A stretch of 64,000 bases of DNA from Piezodorus guildinii (lineage: Eukaryota > Arthropoda > Insecta > Hemiptera > Pentatomidae), in NCBI GenBank assembly GCA_023052935.1, contig CM041294.1, positions 14,929,791-14,993,790 of the forward strand. The letters are read 5' to 3'. Of the stretch, positions 54,313 through 64,000 are shown in pieces. A program made the position numbers and the translations under genes. The number at the start of each line of letters is the position of its first letter. Position 1 is the stretch's first letter. The notes under the pieces were generated by a model. The model worked only from the letters and a program-made list of their open reading frames with translations. It searched no databases and was not told the origin of the DNA.

Positions 54313-54324
54313 ATATATTAATAT

Positions 54325-54596
54325 TTTAGTCACTAGACAACCTAATAATCTTCTTGTTAAAATATGATAGGAACTGAATCTAATTAAATAATAATCTTAC
54401 GAAACCGAAACGACATATTTCAGAATGGCGTGTGTCAAATTTTTTCACCAAAATCGATTTTCTGGAAGTTCTATATTCCATATTTTAACAATTATTAGAA
54501 AAAAATCGCTGGTTATTTTAATTAATGAATATATCTTATTCATATTAAATAAATATTTTTTATTTAGTACCAGCGAGGTCTTAAAAAGAAAAAGCC
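54325..54596. other. No recognised feature
   Basis: AT-rich spacer. Confidence 0.3.
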
Positions 54597-54800
54597 TGTA
54601 CCTCTACTACCCATGAAGGATCTTAGGCTCAGTACATATAGAGATTCTTACTGTTTCTAGGCCAACGGCTGTGCAATGAGGTGATTAGGACTTGACCACG
54701 CTCAGTCGTTAGGTTTTTTCAATTTGGGTACCCGCTTTTAAGAGGTTGGGTCTGCCCCCGGAGGGTCTTCATGCCTTAGGGTAACTCCCCGGCTTTAAAG
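54597..54800 (-). mobile_element. SINE-B copy, lacking the tRNA head
   Basis: Minus strand, from AAGCCGGGGAGTTACC through AAGACCCTCCGGGGGCAGAC to CCTAAGATCCTTCATGGGTA. Diverged and internally deleted. Confidence 0.72.
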
Positions 54801-54997
54801 AATTAAGTGATAGTCGTTTTCAAATAGGATAGTATTCTTTAAAGATCTTATGTTTATTTGAAATATTAGTATAAATATAAATTAAACAAACTTCATATTA
54901 ACGATAAAATACGTTGATTATTCAGTAAAGTAAACGAATTTTAAAAATGGATTTTTTTTTTTGGATTTGTAAGTAATTTAAATGTTTTAAGAAATGT

Positions 54998-56043
54998 ATC
55001 GAACACACGACTTTCACTTAAAATTCGACATACCTCGCTTCTCGAAATCAAATTTTTAACGAAGTTAAAATTCAAATAAATATCATATTTTTTCAATAGA
55101 AATTATTATGTTTATGCTCAGTTAGTTTTTAATCCTTTCTTATTTCATATTAACTTACTATTTACAAAGTACTGATCAAACCATTATGGACATACGGGAT
55201 AGAGCTATGGGGATCTGCCAAATGTTCTAACATCCAAATAATTCAAACCCTTCAATCGAAAATATTGCGAAAAATCGTGGATGCACCGTTTTATGTAACC
55301 AACGAATTACTTCACAAGGACTTGGACATACTCACAGTTTCAGACACAGCCACAGAATATTATAAAAGATTTCATGACAAACTAACTCACAACATGAACC
55401 CATCGGCCCAAACACTTAAATCCTACACGAACCCGTACAACCCACCCAGACGACTTTTGAGGCGGTGGCCTAGAGATGCATTGCTTTAACCGACTTTCGG
55501 AAGTCATCATATTTGCTTATTGCAAAATTTTTTTTTTTTTTTGCAGATAGCAAATGACATTAAAGTCAAACATAAACCATTGGTAAATAAATAAAATAAA
55601 TTATTTCATATTCACACCTGTTTCATCGAAGATAACAAAATGAAATAGTTAATTTTTTTGAAATATTGGCATTCAAACCACATCAGACAATTACAATCAA
55701 AATAAAACCTACACGATTTTAAGCCTATTAAATTTTACATATATATAGCGAGTTTGACCAAAATCGTTAGTGCCGTTTTTGAAAAAAATCGTAAAAAGTC
55801 ACCAAGTGAATGATATACATTTCGCCGATTTGTTAAAAAAATTGCTGTAACACATCAGGCATACTCAGGAAAATTTAGTTTTATGCAATTAATTGTTGTC
55901 GAGCTTGACTTACCACATATTGACCTTTTTGCGGGAAACTCATTTAAACTCAGCGGACCCTAAAACGTGTATTTCCGTCCCCAAATGTTCACGATCGCAA
56001 TACTATTCTTACTATAATGTTTAATACATAGGTGAGTGAAAGA
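54998..56043 (+). mobile_element. HLE copy 14, split by NLR-3
   Basis: The degenerate start CGAACACACGACTTTCACTT lacks the TCTGGTGCGGG tip. The end ATAGGTGAGTGAAAG is retained. It is the most diverged HLE, with NLR-3 inserted at 55152-55600. Confidence 0.65.
55152..55600 (+). pseudogene. NLR-3 retro-insertion with 12-bp TSD
   Basis: TSDs TTATTTCATATT at 55140-55151 and 55601-55612. The RT C-terminus reads VLIKPLWTYGIELWGSAKCS, IQTLQSKILRKIVDAPFYVT, NELLHKDLDILTVSDTATEY and the PPRRLLRRWPRDALL end with a stop at 55489: open from the truncation point. Clearly related to NLR-1/2 (xLKRRWPRD end, DAPFYVTN) but distinct. The 3' UTR is short and A/T rich. Confidence 0.82.
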
Positions 56044-56334
56044 AAAAATATTCATACCGCTAATAAAACATTTTCTTGATATTTACCAGTGAATGTGTTA
56101 AACATTTTAATACAGACAAGTTAAAAATTTTGAATATAGATTACATTTTGTAATGCTCTTTCTTGTTGAAGAACAATTATTTATATGCCATCAGTTTTAA
56201 AAGTTATATTAACAGGACATTTTTCGTAGAACGTAATTATTATTAGATATTAGATAGTTTTACGTGTTAACGTGAAAATGCATATGCTATTGTTTGATTT
56301 TAATTTTTTTTAGAAATTATTATATAAATATTAA
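56044..56334. other. No recognised feature
   Basis: AT-rich spacer. Confidence 0.3.
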
Positions 56335-56661
56335 GGAGCGGCGTGATCTAGTGGGTAGAGCTCTAGTCTACTGTGCTCCGGGTCCTGGGTTCGAATCCCG
56401 GCTATGGCGGAATATTATTTATTCTGTTCATTCAGCCGGGGGGTGACACTGGGGTATGGAGGCCCTCCTGGGGCAGACCCTGCCTCTATAAAGTGAGTAC
56501 CCAAAAATGGGGAAAAAAAACCTGGCGGCTAAGCGTGATCTCAGCCGAATCATCTCATTGCACGGCCGTTGGCTTAGAAACAGTACGAATCTCTACATGT
56601 ACTGAGCCCAAAACTCTTCATGGGTTGTAGTGGTACAGGCATTTTTTTTTTTTTTTTTATG
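56335..56661 (+). mobile_element. SINE-B copy, full length with 10-bp TSD
   Basis: Best SINE-B: GGAGCGGCGTGATC head, B box GGTTCGAATCC, GGTATGGAGGCCCTCCTGGG, AAACCTGGCGGCTAAGCGTG, ACTGAGCCCAAAACTCTTCA, T-rich tail. TSDs TAAATATTAA at 56325-56334 and 56662-56671. Confidence 0.9.
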
Positions 56662-56671
56662 TAAATATTAA

Positions 56672-57251
56672 AAGTTTACTCAGGTATCCAGATTCTTATA
56701 AATATTCCAAAAATGCTTTCGATTTTCTAGTTTATAATATGCATAAAAATAATAACCAAAGAAAATGCCAATAAATAAGTAATATGTCCCATAAAAAAAA
56801 AAAAAAATAATAATAACAAAACTGGACATTGTAAAATGTTATGTATGAAACATTTATGAAGGATCGTATTTTGGGTGAAAATTCTAAAGACAAGATTATC
56901 AGGATAAGAATATACTTTTTCTTATTTTTCATATATATGTAACTGCAATTGAGAAATTTGAGTGTTACTTGAATTAACATTATGGTAGACGACGAATGGA
57001 ACCTTTTAAGACATTGAGGGATACGTTATCAATAATAACTCATTGGTGTTTGGGCAAAAGGGCTAAAGTCATCTTTTTAAATAAGGTTTTTATGTCTTCG
57101 GGCAAAAAAATAAATTTATTTTTATCGGTTCAATCGTTTGAACTACTTTGACATTTTTTGTCACTGAGTAGATATTTCCGTTGTTAAAATGTCCTGAAAA
57201 TATTTAAATAAAATCATAATTTACTATGAAAGAAAATGTTTTTATTTTTTT
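56672..57251. other. No recognised feature
   Basis: AT-rich spacer; an A-run at about 56793-56808. Confidence 0.3.
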
Positions 57252-57766
57252 ACTTTCACTTACTATATATAGTAAGGGAAAGTATTGCGATCGTGAAAAT
57301 TTTCGAATTCCAGTTTTCATCGGAAATACACATTTTAGGGTCCCCTGAGTCCAAATAACTAAGTCGATATAAAATGTAATGGGCTTTAATATCATGTAGG
57401 TTTCATCTGGATTAAAATATTCTGACAGAGCTTAAATGCCGATAGTTTAAATTTTCTTTCCCTAAAGTACCTTTAATTTTGTTGATTCTATAAAAATAAC
57501 TATATTATCTTGTTACCACTGATGAAAAACTGGTAAATATATAAATTGAATAAATTCGATACCCAACTAAAGGAGAAATCAGAAAACAAAAAAAAAATTT
57601 AAAATGGATAATATAATGGATTTTTAATAAAACACGTGTTTCTACAGAAATTCCATTCAATTAATTCTTTAATGGTTTCACTCATGTTTATTACTAACTG
57701 TATTTGAAAATTCTTTAATCGATTCTAAAAACGGAGGTAAGTGAAAGTCGTGTTGCCCGCATCAGA
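57252..57766 (-). mobile_element. HLE copy 15, internally deleted
   Basis: Minus strand from CTGATGCGGGCAACACGACT to ACTTTCACTTACTATATATA. The block between CCAAATAAC and CGATATAAAATG is deleted (about 300 bp). Confidence 0.72.
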
Positions 57767-58400
57767 TTTTTTTTTCTTTGCATAATATCCTGGGCAATAT
57801 ACAAATTTCCGGTTTTAGCGAAATACTTTAACTCTTTTAAGCAAACTCTGGGCCTCTCCAGCTGGTAAGGAAATCCATCACAACGCTCGAGCTGACGACC
57901 AGACTCAATTGGAGGATACTCGACTTGAACGTTGATCGTTGGATATTCAACATTTGAAAATCGTGCTCCCTACCTTGTTAACGTGACATCAACATTTATC
58001 CTCATCTGGGGCATTATATCTGAAGGATTAGGTTATTATGATTCATAAGTACATAGATGTATAATATACCGTTGGAAAGCGCAACATTTTAGAAAAGTTA
58101 ATATGAAATAAAAGAAATCGTACATGGTAATATAAAGTAGTATTAAGCCCATAAACTTATGAATATATGTTATTTTCGAAGACAGAGGTTATCACCGTCG
58201 TACGGGACTGTGAAAGTTATATTATGTACAGAATGGTAACTATGTTTTTAACATAAATAGTACGATAAATTGTTATAAATATATAACCTCTTATTGTTGT
58301 TAAATATATCAAATTTATAACTCTTTCATGAAAACGGATGTTTCACTTAAAAACTAAATGGGTTTCCTATGAAAACTTAAGTTAACTTTTAAAATATAAT
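57767..58400. other. Spacer with HLE-like fragments
   Basis: 58047-58110 (TATAATATACCGTTGGAAAG) is an isolated HLE piece. 58130-58165 is shared with 63005-63040 (AAGCCCATAAANTTATGAA). No coding signal. Confidence 0.4.
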
Positions 58401-58414
58401 TGAAATAGTTCAAA

Positions 58415-58665
58415 TAAGGACAAATAGCAGTGTCCTATGAAATAAAATGATGGGTGATATATGAAAAAGCAATTATATAATGAAAAAAATAAGTCTTGAA
58501 AATGGGGAAACAGCCCCGAAACGTCGACAAATATGAAGAGCTTAGGAAATAAAGTGATTAAGTGACAAACGGAAGTCAATGTGTGATCTTTTAAGTTTTT
58601 ATATTAAGAAAAACTTCCGAAAAAATTATAAAAAATTAAAAAAGAAAAGAAATTGAAATAGTTTG
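58415..58665 (+). mobile_element. PLF single-arm unit
   Basis: Same sequence as one arm of fold-back 3: GGACAAATAGCAGTGTCCTA, GAAAATGGGGAAACAGCCCC, GAAACGTCGACA (58499-58527), GACAAACGGAAGTCAATGTG, ending ATATTAAGAAAAACTTCC and an A-rich tail with AAAGAAAAGAAA. It shows that the dimer's arm also exists alone. Confidence 0.65.
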
Positions 58666-59160
58666 TTTGGAATATAAAATAGAAATAAAACAAATAAAAT
58701 AGAAACCGTTGTTAATTCTGTAGTTTTTAAATATTGTACATACATAGCAATCAAGGTTTCTTTACATGGGAAAATTAAATTTCAGTGATATGTGCCTCAC
58801 TTTAAATAACAAAAAAATAAACTTTAAAAAATTGTATTTATGTTTATTATTTCTGCCTATGATTCAATATAATAATGAATGAACGTTAAAAAATAAACAT
58901 ATTTTCTTACTAAGTGCACTTTTGTTTACGATAAACTAAATTTTTCAAAGCGACAAACTCTAAATCGGCCAGAAAGAGATTTTTTCAACACAAATGACAC
59001 CTCATTCAAAATTACACCCTTGCGAAGGAGAGTCCACTAAGTTGAAATACTTAAAAATAATTCGCTCTGTAAACATCACATTCCAAGACTTAAGCCCTTT
59101 TGCCCAAACATCAGTGAACTATCAACATATATTTGTTTCAATATAGTATTGACCAAGATG
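58666..59160. other. No recognised feature
   Basis: AT-rich spacer. Confidence 0.3.
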
Positions 59161-59445
59161 GAAATTTTCCGTTAAGACATGGCACCCGAACCTGGTTGCA
59201 TAAGGAATTATGGAAGTGTTGATAAAGGCCTGGAGGTTGGAGAGGAAAGGACATGGCCTTGGGTTGGAGGCAGTGGATTTAACCAGTGAGTGTCCTTGGG
59301 GGATCCTGGTCTCCTTACTGGCCTTCTACGTACCTTCGGGTCTGCGGCGTCGTAGCACCGCCATCTTGATATCTTCCAGCACTACCAAAAGCAGACAACC
59401 GATGAAGGGCAAGCAGCTAAAGGCGTATCAGAAGGAATAAACAGT
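59161..59445. other. GC-rich patch of unknown origin
   Basis: Clearly GC-richer than its flanks (GGAGGTTGGAGAGGAAAGGA, CTTCGGGTCTGCGGCGTCGT). A plus frame of 76 residues from 59210 lacks recognisable motifs. It may be a retroelement fragment; TGGCACCCGAACCTGG near 59177 recalls a primer-binding site, but no LTR was found beside it. Confidence 0.25.
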
Positions 59446-59474
59446 CAAGGGTGGTTAAATATATGAGAAAAAAA

Positions 59475-60501
59475 ATCTGGTGCGGACAACACACGACTTT
59501 CACTTATCTCAACTGTTAGAAGCAATTTAAAAACTTCAATTTGCAAAATATTTTAAGTTGATTTTAATAAACGTATATTCATTTTCGTTGGAAACATATG
59601 ACTTAGATTGAATAATATAACTGTATTAAATTGTTAATCAGTTATAGGTTTATTCCCTATTCGTCACTTTATATTACCTTTTCCAAGTTGGTGAATCAGA
59701 TAACATTTTTCTAAAATCTATCTCTTTACAACGGTATATTATACGTCTATATTACTGTACTTATGTTCTCCTTTAGTTGTTTATCAAATTCGATCAACTT
59801 GCATATTTACCCGTTATTTATTAATGGTAATAAGCGATGTTCCAATTTTTTTTTTAATCTATAAAATTAATGGTACTTTAAAGGTTTTTCGATTTTCTCT
59901 AGTTGGGTATCAAATTCATTCAATTTATATATTTACCTTTTTTTTCATCAGTGTTTACAAGATAATATAGTTATTTTTATAAAATCAACAAAATTAAAGG
60001 TACTTTATGGGAAGAAAATATCGGCATTTAAGCCCTGTCAGACCATTTTAATCAGAATGAAACTTACATGATATTAAAGCCCATCAAATTTTACATCGAT
60101 ATTTAGAGTTTAATCAAAATCGTCGGTACCGTTTTTGAGAAAATCGAAAAAAGGTGCAAAATGCATGATATAAAGTGGCTAGTCCGGTCAGCTGATTTTA
60201 ATGAAAACGATTCTGTAACATCTCGGGCGTATAGTTTTCTTATATATGAAATTTAAAATTCATAGGATTTTTCGTTTTCGCCCGGGAGTTACCACAAACA
60301 CACAGACCTTTTTGCGGGACTTGGTTATTTGGACTTAAGGGACCCTAATAGATTTTTTAATAAAACACATGTTTCTATAGAAATTCCAGTATTAATTTTT
60401 TAATGGTTTTACTCATTTTTATCTCTCACTGTATTTTTGAAAATTCTTTAATCGATTCTAAAAACGGAGGTAAGTGAATTCGTGTGTTGGCCGTACCAGA
60501 T
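59475..60501. mobile_element. HLE copy 16, composite with 5' termini at both ends
   Basis: Left end ATCTGGTGCGGACAACACAC (+). The copy runs to GACTTAAGGGACCCTAA at about 60350, then switches to the minus-strand HLE 5' region (ATAAAACACATG to TACGGCCAACACACGAATTC, ending TCTGGTACGG at 60501). The 3' hairpin is absent, so it has inverted identical termini instead. Confidence 0.68.
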
Positions 60502-60976
60502 TTTTTTTTTTTTTAATCCTTTGGATATCTAAAACTTATGTGAACCTGATTCAAAACGACGTATAGCATTTCGAAAGACATTGATACAATATCTAATTTT
60601 TTTAATATTTTTACCTATAACTTGCAGATTAATTAATGGATAGATTGAAAAGATCAGATTATTTTAAAATAAAATAAAAAAAAATGAAAAAAACTTTCAT
60701 ATACTTATAGTTTTTTCTTCGCAACTTTCTAAATAAGGTTTATCAAACTGTAATTGATACGATGTTTTATCAATAGGAAAAAACACACGGGTTATATCAA
60801 TTCTTATCTTTATGGAGTTTCATCTTTCTTGGAAAAATATAATCTACTCAAATTTAAATTAGAGATTTATTCTTTATTGATTCAGAGGAGCCACTTGTCA
60901 TCCATAAAGGTGATGATTATTTTAAATTCCTAGTCTTGTGGCAATATTTTCAATAGAGTTATCCAAAAACAACTTT
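60502..60976. other. No recognised feature
   Basis: AT-rich spacer. Confidence 0.3.
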
Positions 60977-60990
60977 AAATAGCTAAATAC

Positions 60991-61371
60991 GGAGTTGAGC
61001 TTTGGGGCTATACTAAACCATCAAATTCTTCCCGTATCCAATCCCTACAATCCAAAATCCATGGTAAAATCCTCAACCTCCCTTACTATGTCACGAATAA
61101 AGTCATCCATAAAGACTTGAATGTTCCGTATATTGCTGATTTGGTCCGAACTAGTACCATTCTTTTCATCGCAAACTACATTCCCACCCTAATCCTCTAG
61201 TTTCAATACTTTCTTCCTCTTCAATTACTGACAATCCTCCGAGGCGTCTGAAAAGGAGATGGCTTCCATCGGGAAGCTTCTCTACATGTGTTTCATGCCT
61301 TTATATATTTCATCTAATTTACTTTTTGTATTCCTGTATACAGTTGTAAATTCCAATAAATAAATAAAAAA
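60991..61371 (+). pseudogene. NLR-1 retro-insertion with 14-bp TSD
   Basis: TSDs AAATAGCTAAATAC at 60977-60990 and 61372-61385. RT C-terminus GVELWGYTKPSNSSRIQSLQ, SKIHGKILNLPYYVTNKVIH, KDLNVPYIADLVR, then broken frames and a NPPRRLKRRW-like end. The 3' UTR ends AATTCCAATAAATAAATAAA. Confidence 0.82.
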
Positions 61372-61385
61372 AAATAGCTAAATAC

Positions 61386-61774
61386 TGTTTCTAATAAGAA
61401 TAAAATATGGAGATTTTAAAACTGAAATACTTAGTATATGAATGAGTCGTATGCTTAAATTGAATAGATGGCTCGAGGTATTTTGTTACTATTTATCATC
61501 TTGATACATTTTTTCTCTATTAATATAAATAATCGAGCTTTAAGCGTAAGAAATCTCTAATCAGAAGCGATTTGGGAAAAAAATGACTGATGTTCACTCC
61601 GAGGATAGAGGAGACGGTTGTGTCAAATATAACTGGATTTTATGTATCTTGAAACAGGAAACATCGAATTTGTAGGTGGGAGAAGGGTATATTTTTTTTT
61701 TTTTTTTTTTTTTTTGATCCATTACAATGGTTGTTTATTAAAAATAATAAACTGAAAAAAAATATTGAAATCAA
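61386..61774. other. No recognised feature
   Basis: AT-rich; poly-T run at 61691-61716. Confidence 0.3.
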
Positions 61775-61786
61775 CAGTTATTTAAA

Positions 61787-62073
61787 TTTTTAAATTTATT
61801 TAACGTCACTTTATGCTACTATGGCTAATCGTACGATAATACAGTGGGAGTCCTAAATTTTGCTATACAGGTTTTATTAGGATAGGGATCTTTAACGAGT
61901 ACCTGAATGACATCATACAGGCTCGGGACCACCTTTTAACGTCCCCTCCGAATGACGGCATAGCTAAGGATTTTTTACTCCTATTAAAAAGTCCTAGGAC
62001 CACCTGCGGGTTTGAACCTGTGACTTTTGGCATAGGAGGCTGTTATGCTAGCTACCCAGCTACAAGTGATCCC
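61787..62073 (-). mobile_element. SINE-A copy with 12-bp TSD
   Basis: Full-length minus-strand copy. TSDs CAGTTATTTAAA at 61775-61786 and 62074-62085. B box GGTTCAAACCC. Confidence 0.9.
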
Positions 62074-62139
62074 CAGTTATTTAAAATTATTACAACAGTT
62101 ATTTAAAATTATTACAGATAAAATTTGCAAATCCATTTT

Positions 62140-62985
62140 ACTTTCATTTACTTATATATATATATATATTTTTTGGTTTATCCCTACCTCGCATTTGAAA
62201 GCTATACGTGGGTTTCATTTACTTTTATATGAAATATATAGTAAAAGAAAGTTTGTATTTTTATTTAACGTCACTTTATGCAACTATGGCTAATCCGACG
62301 ATGCTACAGTGGGAGTCCTAAATTTTGCCTATCCAGGTTTTATTAGGATAGGGATCTTTAACGAGTACCTAAAGCACAGGCTCGGGACCACCTTTTAACG
62401 TCCCCTCCGAAGGACGGCATAACTAAGGATTTTTTCTCCCATTAAAAAATCCTAGGGCCACCCGCAGGTTTGAGCCCACGACCTTTGGCATAGAAAGCTG
62501 TTATGCTAGCAACTACGCTATGGGTGACCCCAGTAAAAGAAAGTATTTCGATCATGAAAATTTTCGAATTTTTCAGTTTTCAACGGAAGTAAACGTTCCA
62601 TGGTCCCCGATTCTCAATGACCTAGTCCCGCAAATATGTGTGTGTGTAAGTTCAGCATAAAAACGATAAGTCATATAATTTCATATTTACGACAACCAAA
62701 GGCCCGAGATGTTATTACAACTTTTTCATAAAAATCTAGCTTACCAGGAGAGCCACTTTATACCACGCATTTTGCACCTTTTTACAATTTTCTCAAAAAC
62801 GATTTTGATTGAACTCATTATAATGATGTAAAATTTAATGGGCTTTAATATCATGTAGGTTTCCATTTGATTGAAATAGTATGACAGGGCTTAAGTGCTT
62901 AACTTTAATTTTGTAGATTCCAAGCAATTAACCATATCATCGTGTTAGTATTTAATATATAATTTGAATGAATTCGATATCCAAC
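62140..62985 (-). mobile_element. HLE copy 17, split by SINE-A, 5' truncated
   Basis: Minus strand; 3' end ACTTTCATTTACTTATATAT with the hairpin. Resumes after SINE-A with AGTATTTCGATCATGAAAAT through GGCTTTAATATCATGTAGGT to about 62985. Confidence 0.68.
62253..62531 (-). mobile_element. SINE-A copy with 13-bp TSD
   Basis: Inserted in HLE copy 17. TSDs AGTAAAAGAAAGT at 62240-62252 and 62532-62544. The tRNA head is diverged at its start (GGGGTCACCCATAGCGTAG); B box GGCTCAAACCT mutated. Confidence 0.88.
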
Positions 62986-63149
62986 TAAAGTAATTGTACA
63001 AGTTAACATAAAGTTGTTGTAAGCCCATAAAGTTATGAACATATTTTATTGGTTAAGAGTGAGGTTATATTATTACATTCGGCACGCAAGGTTTTAGGAA
63101 CAATATTATTTACCAAATCGTTACTGAGTTTTTATCTTCTCTCTATATT

Positions 63150-63823
63150 TAAAATAATACTTGGTTTTCGCAAACTTCACCTAAACCATTGGACGAATTT
63201 TGATGCAGTTTTTACTACAATTCAGGGCATTCTTTCTGAAAGGTTTATAAGTAAAAGACATTTTAGACTGGAGTTTTTTTGTTTTTTTATCACATTAAAA
63301 TGATCAAGCTCTAAAATTATTTAAAAAACTTTAGTAGCTCGGTTTTGTGATGGGAAGCTTATCCCATGAGTGGGTCTAAAATCTAAAACCTTTTGAATAA
63401 TTATAGTCATCTACTTATATGGGTAATTTATTGTAAATTTGACTAAATCCCATTAAAATATAGCATTAAATGCAACAATTTATTCGTTGCGCATAAAAGT
63501 AGTTTGAAGGGTAAGAAATTGCTCATATATCTGTGGAGATCGTGAATAATTGGTTAAGTCAAAATATTTCATTTTCAAAGTGAGAGACTTAAATTTTCTA
63601 TCCACCTAAAATTTCTTCCTCCAAGAAATTTCTTTAGCCAATTTAACACGACGTTGGAGACAGTCTGAGGGAGAGATACTACGAGTTAACTCACTTTTGA
63701 TATAACTCGAGTTATCCAGTTTTTCACGACCGCCACATATATATAATAGTTACTGTTACCATTAACGCTTATAAATTTATAAAAAATGTAGTAGTCGCGA
63801 GCAAAGCCACGGGTTACAGCTAG
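63150..63823 (+). mobile_element. Possible Helitron-like element, 3' part
   Basis: Contains CCTAAACCATTGGACGAATT, TTGATGCAGTTTTTACTAC and AAAGGTTTATAAGT, phrases common in insect Helitron relics. It ends GCGAGCAAAGCCACGGGTTA, CAGCTAG before T (CTAG 63820-63823), as at 6771. The 5' end is not identified. Confidence 0.35.
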
Positions 63824-63944
63824 TTAGGTGCTAAGAAGATCTTCACAAAATGTTTGAGTAGTCCTAGGAAAAGCAATCTTATGACTGGAACTTTTCCCAG
63901 TATGTATCCTGTCGGAGACCCTACTTCTCTTAAGAATTAAACTA

Positions 63945-64000
63945 TTGGGTTGTGTCACATTAAATGTCCGTTTTCAAGGTAAATGACTTTTACTAAAAAT
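63945..64000. mobile_element. Mariner left terminus, cut by window end
   Basis: TTGGGTTGTGTCACATTAAA, TGTCCGTTTTCAAGGTAAA after TA (63943-63944) equals the left end of the 5552 element. The remainder lies beyond the window. Confidence 0.75.

Noticed and set aside
59177..59192. Primer-binding-site-like TGGCACCCGAACCTGG suggesting an LTR element
   Set aside because: No LTR ends, no duplicated partner and no gag/pol were found next to it.

Overview
This window is AT-rich, repeat-saturated intergenic DNA from a metazoan, most likely an insect. The basis is the non-LTR reverse transcriptase families, mariner relics, tRNA-derived SINEs, rolling-circle-type elements and (TA)n tracts. There is no prokaryotic operon structure and no CRISPR array. 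I found no intact host gene. Almost every recognisable coding stretch is the 3' end of a dead retrotransposon or part of a transposase. I cannot place the species from sequence alone.

The window is a patchwork of about a dozen repeat families that recur many times and often nest. (1) HLE: a non-coding element of about 0.8-1.0 kb, at least 17 copies or pieces, with subterminal inverted repeats and a 3' hairpin, best explained as a Helentron-type non-autonomous rolling-circle element. (2) SINE-A and SINE-B: two tRNA-derived SINEs with good Pol III B boxes; many copies have 10-13 bp target-site duplications (TSDs) that can be read directly. (3) NLR-1/2/3: related Jockey-like non-LTR elements, all 5' truncated. 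(4) NLR-4: another non-LTR family with RT palm motifs, a (TTA)n tail and a terminal UUCG hairpin. (5) NLR-5 to NLR-9: five further RT families seen once or twice. (6) PLF: short retro-inserted units, often as inverted dimers, carrying a hammerhead-ribozyme-like core (CUGANGA-stem-CGAAACGU) and 11-13 bp TSDs, suggesting Penelope-like element termini. (7) Cut-and-paste elements: mariner deletion derivatives, a Transib-like element with RSS-heptamer-like ends, a GGGTGGGC-ended MITE, and an AATTGAGACG-ended MITE family that contains reiterated copies of its own terminal sequence. (8) A solo LTR and a Helitron remnant with a helicase C-terminal motif.

Layout: 1-9 kb holds a PLF fold-back, NLR-1, NLR-4, a second PLF fold-back, a MITE, an unclassified repeat broken by mariner, and SINE-A. 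9-16 kb holds HLE copies, SINE-A, NLR-2, a SINE/RT chimera and a tandem HLE pair. 16-20 kb holds SINE-B, a single PLF unit, a 30-bp minisatellite grown inside a SINE-B and a Transib-like element nested in the same SINE. 20-28 kb holds HLE, NLR-4, NLR-5 with a nested MITE, a solo LTR, and HLE copies broken by SINE-A and PLF. 28-38 kb holds the iteron-rich MITE, mariner, SINE-A, two PLF fold-backs, an RT tail, a local duplication around an HLE and a CR1/L2-like RT. 38-50 kb holds head-to-head HLEs, NLR-1, SINE-B, NLR-4 and more HLE. 50-54 kb is a large inverted duplication containing two RT families, with a Helitron remnant. 54-64 kb holds HLE, SINE-B, PLF, NLR-1, SINE-A and the end of another mariner.

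The best candidates for something under-described are the PLF units, the iteron-bearing MITE and the Transib-like element. All boundaries come from reading repeats and TSDs by eye and should be taken as accurate to a few bases.
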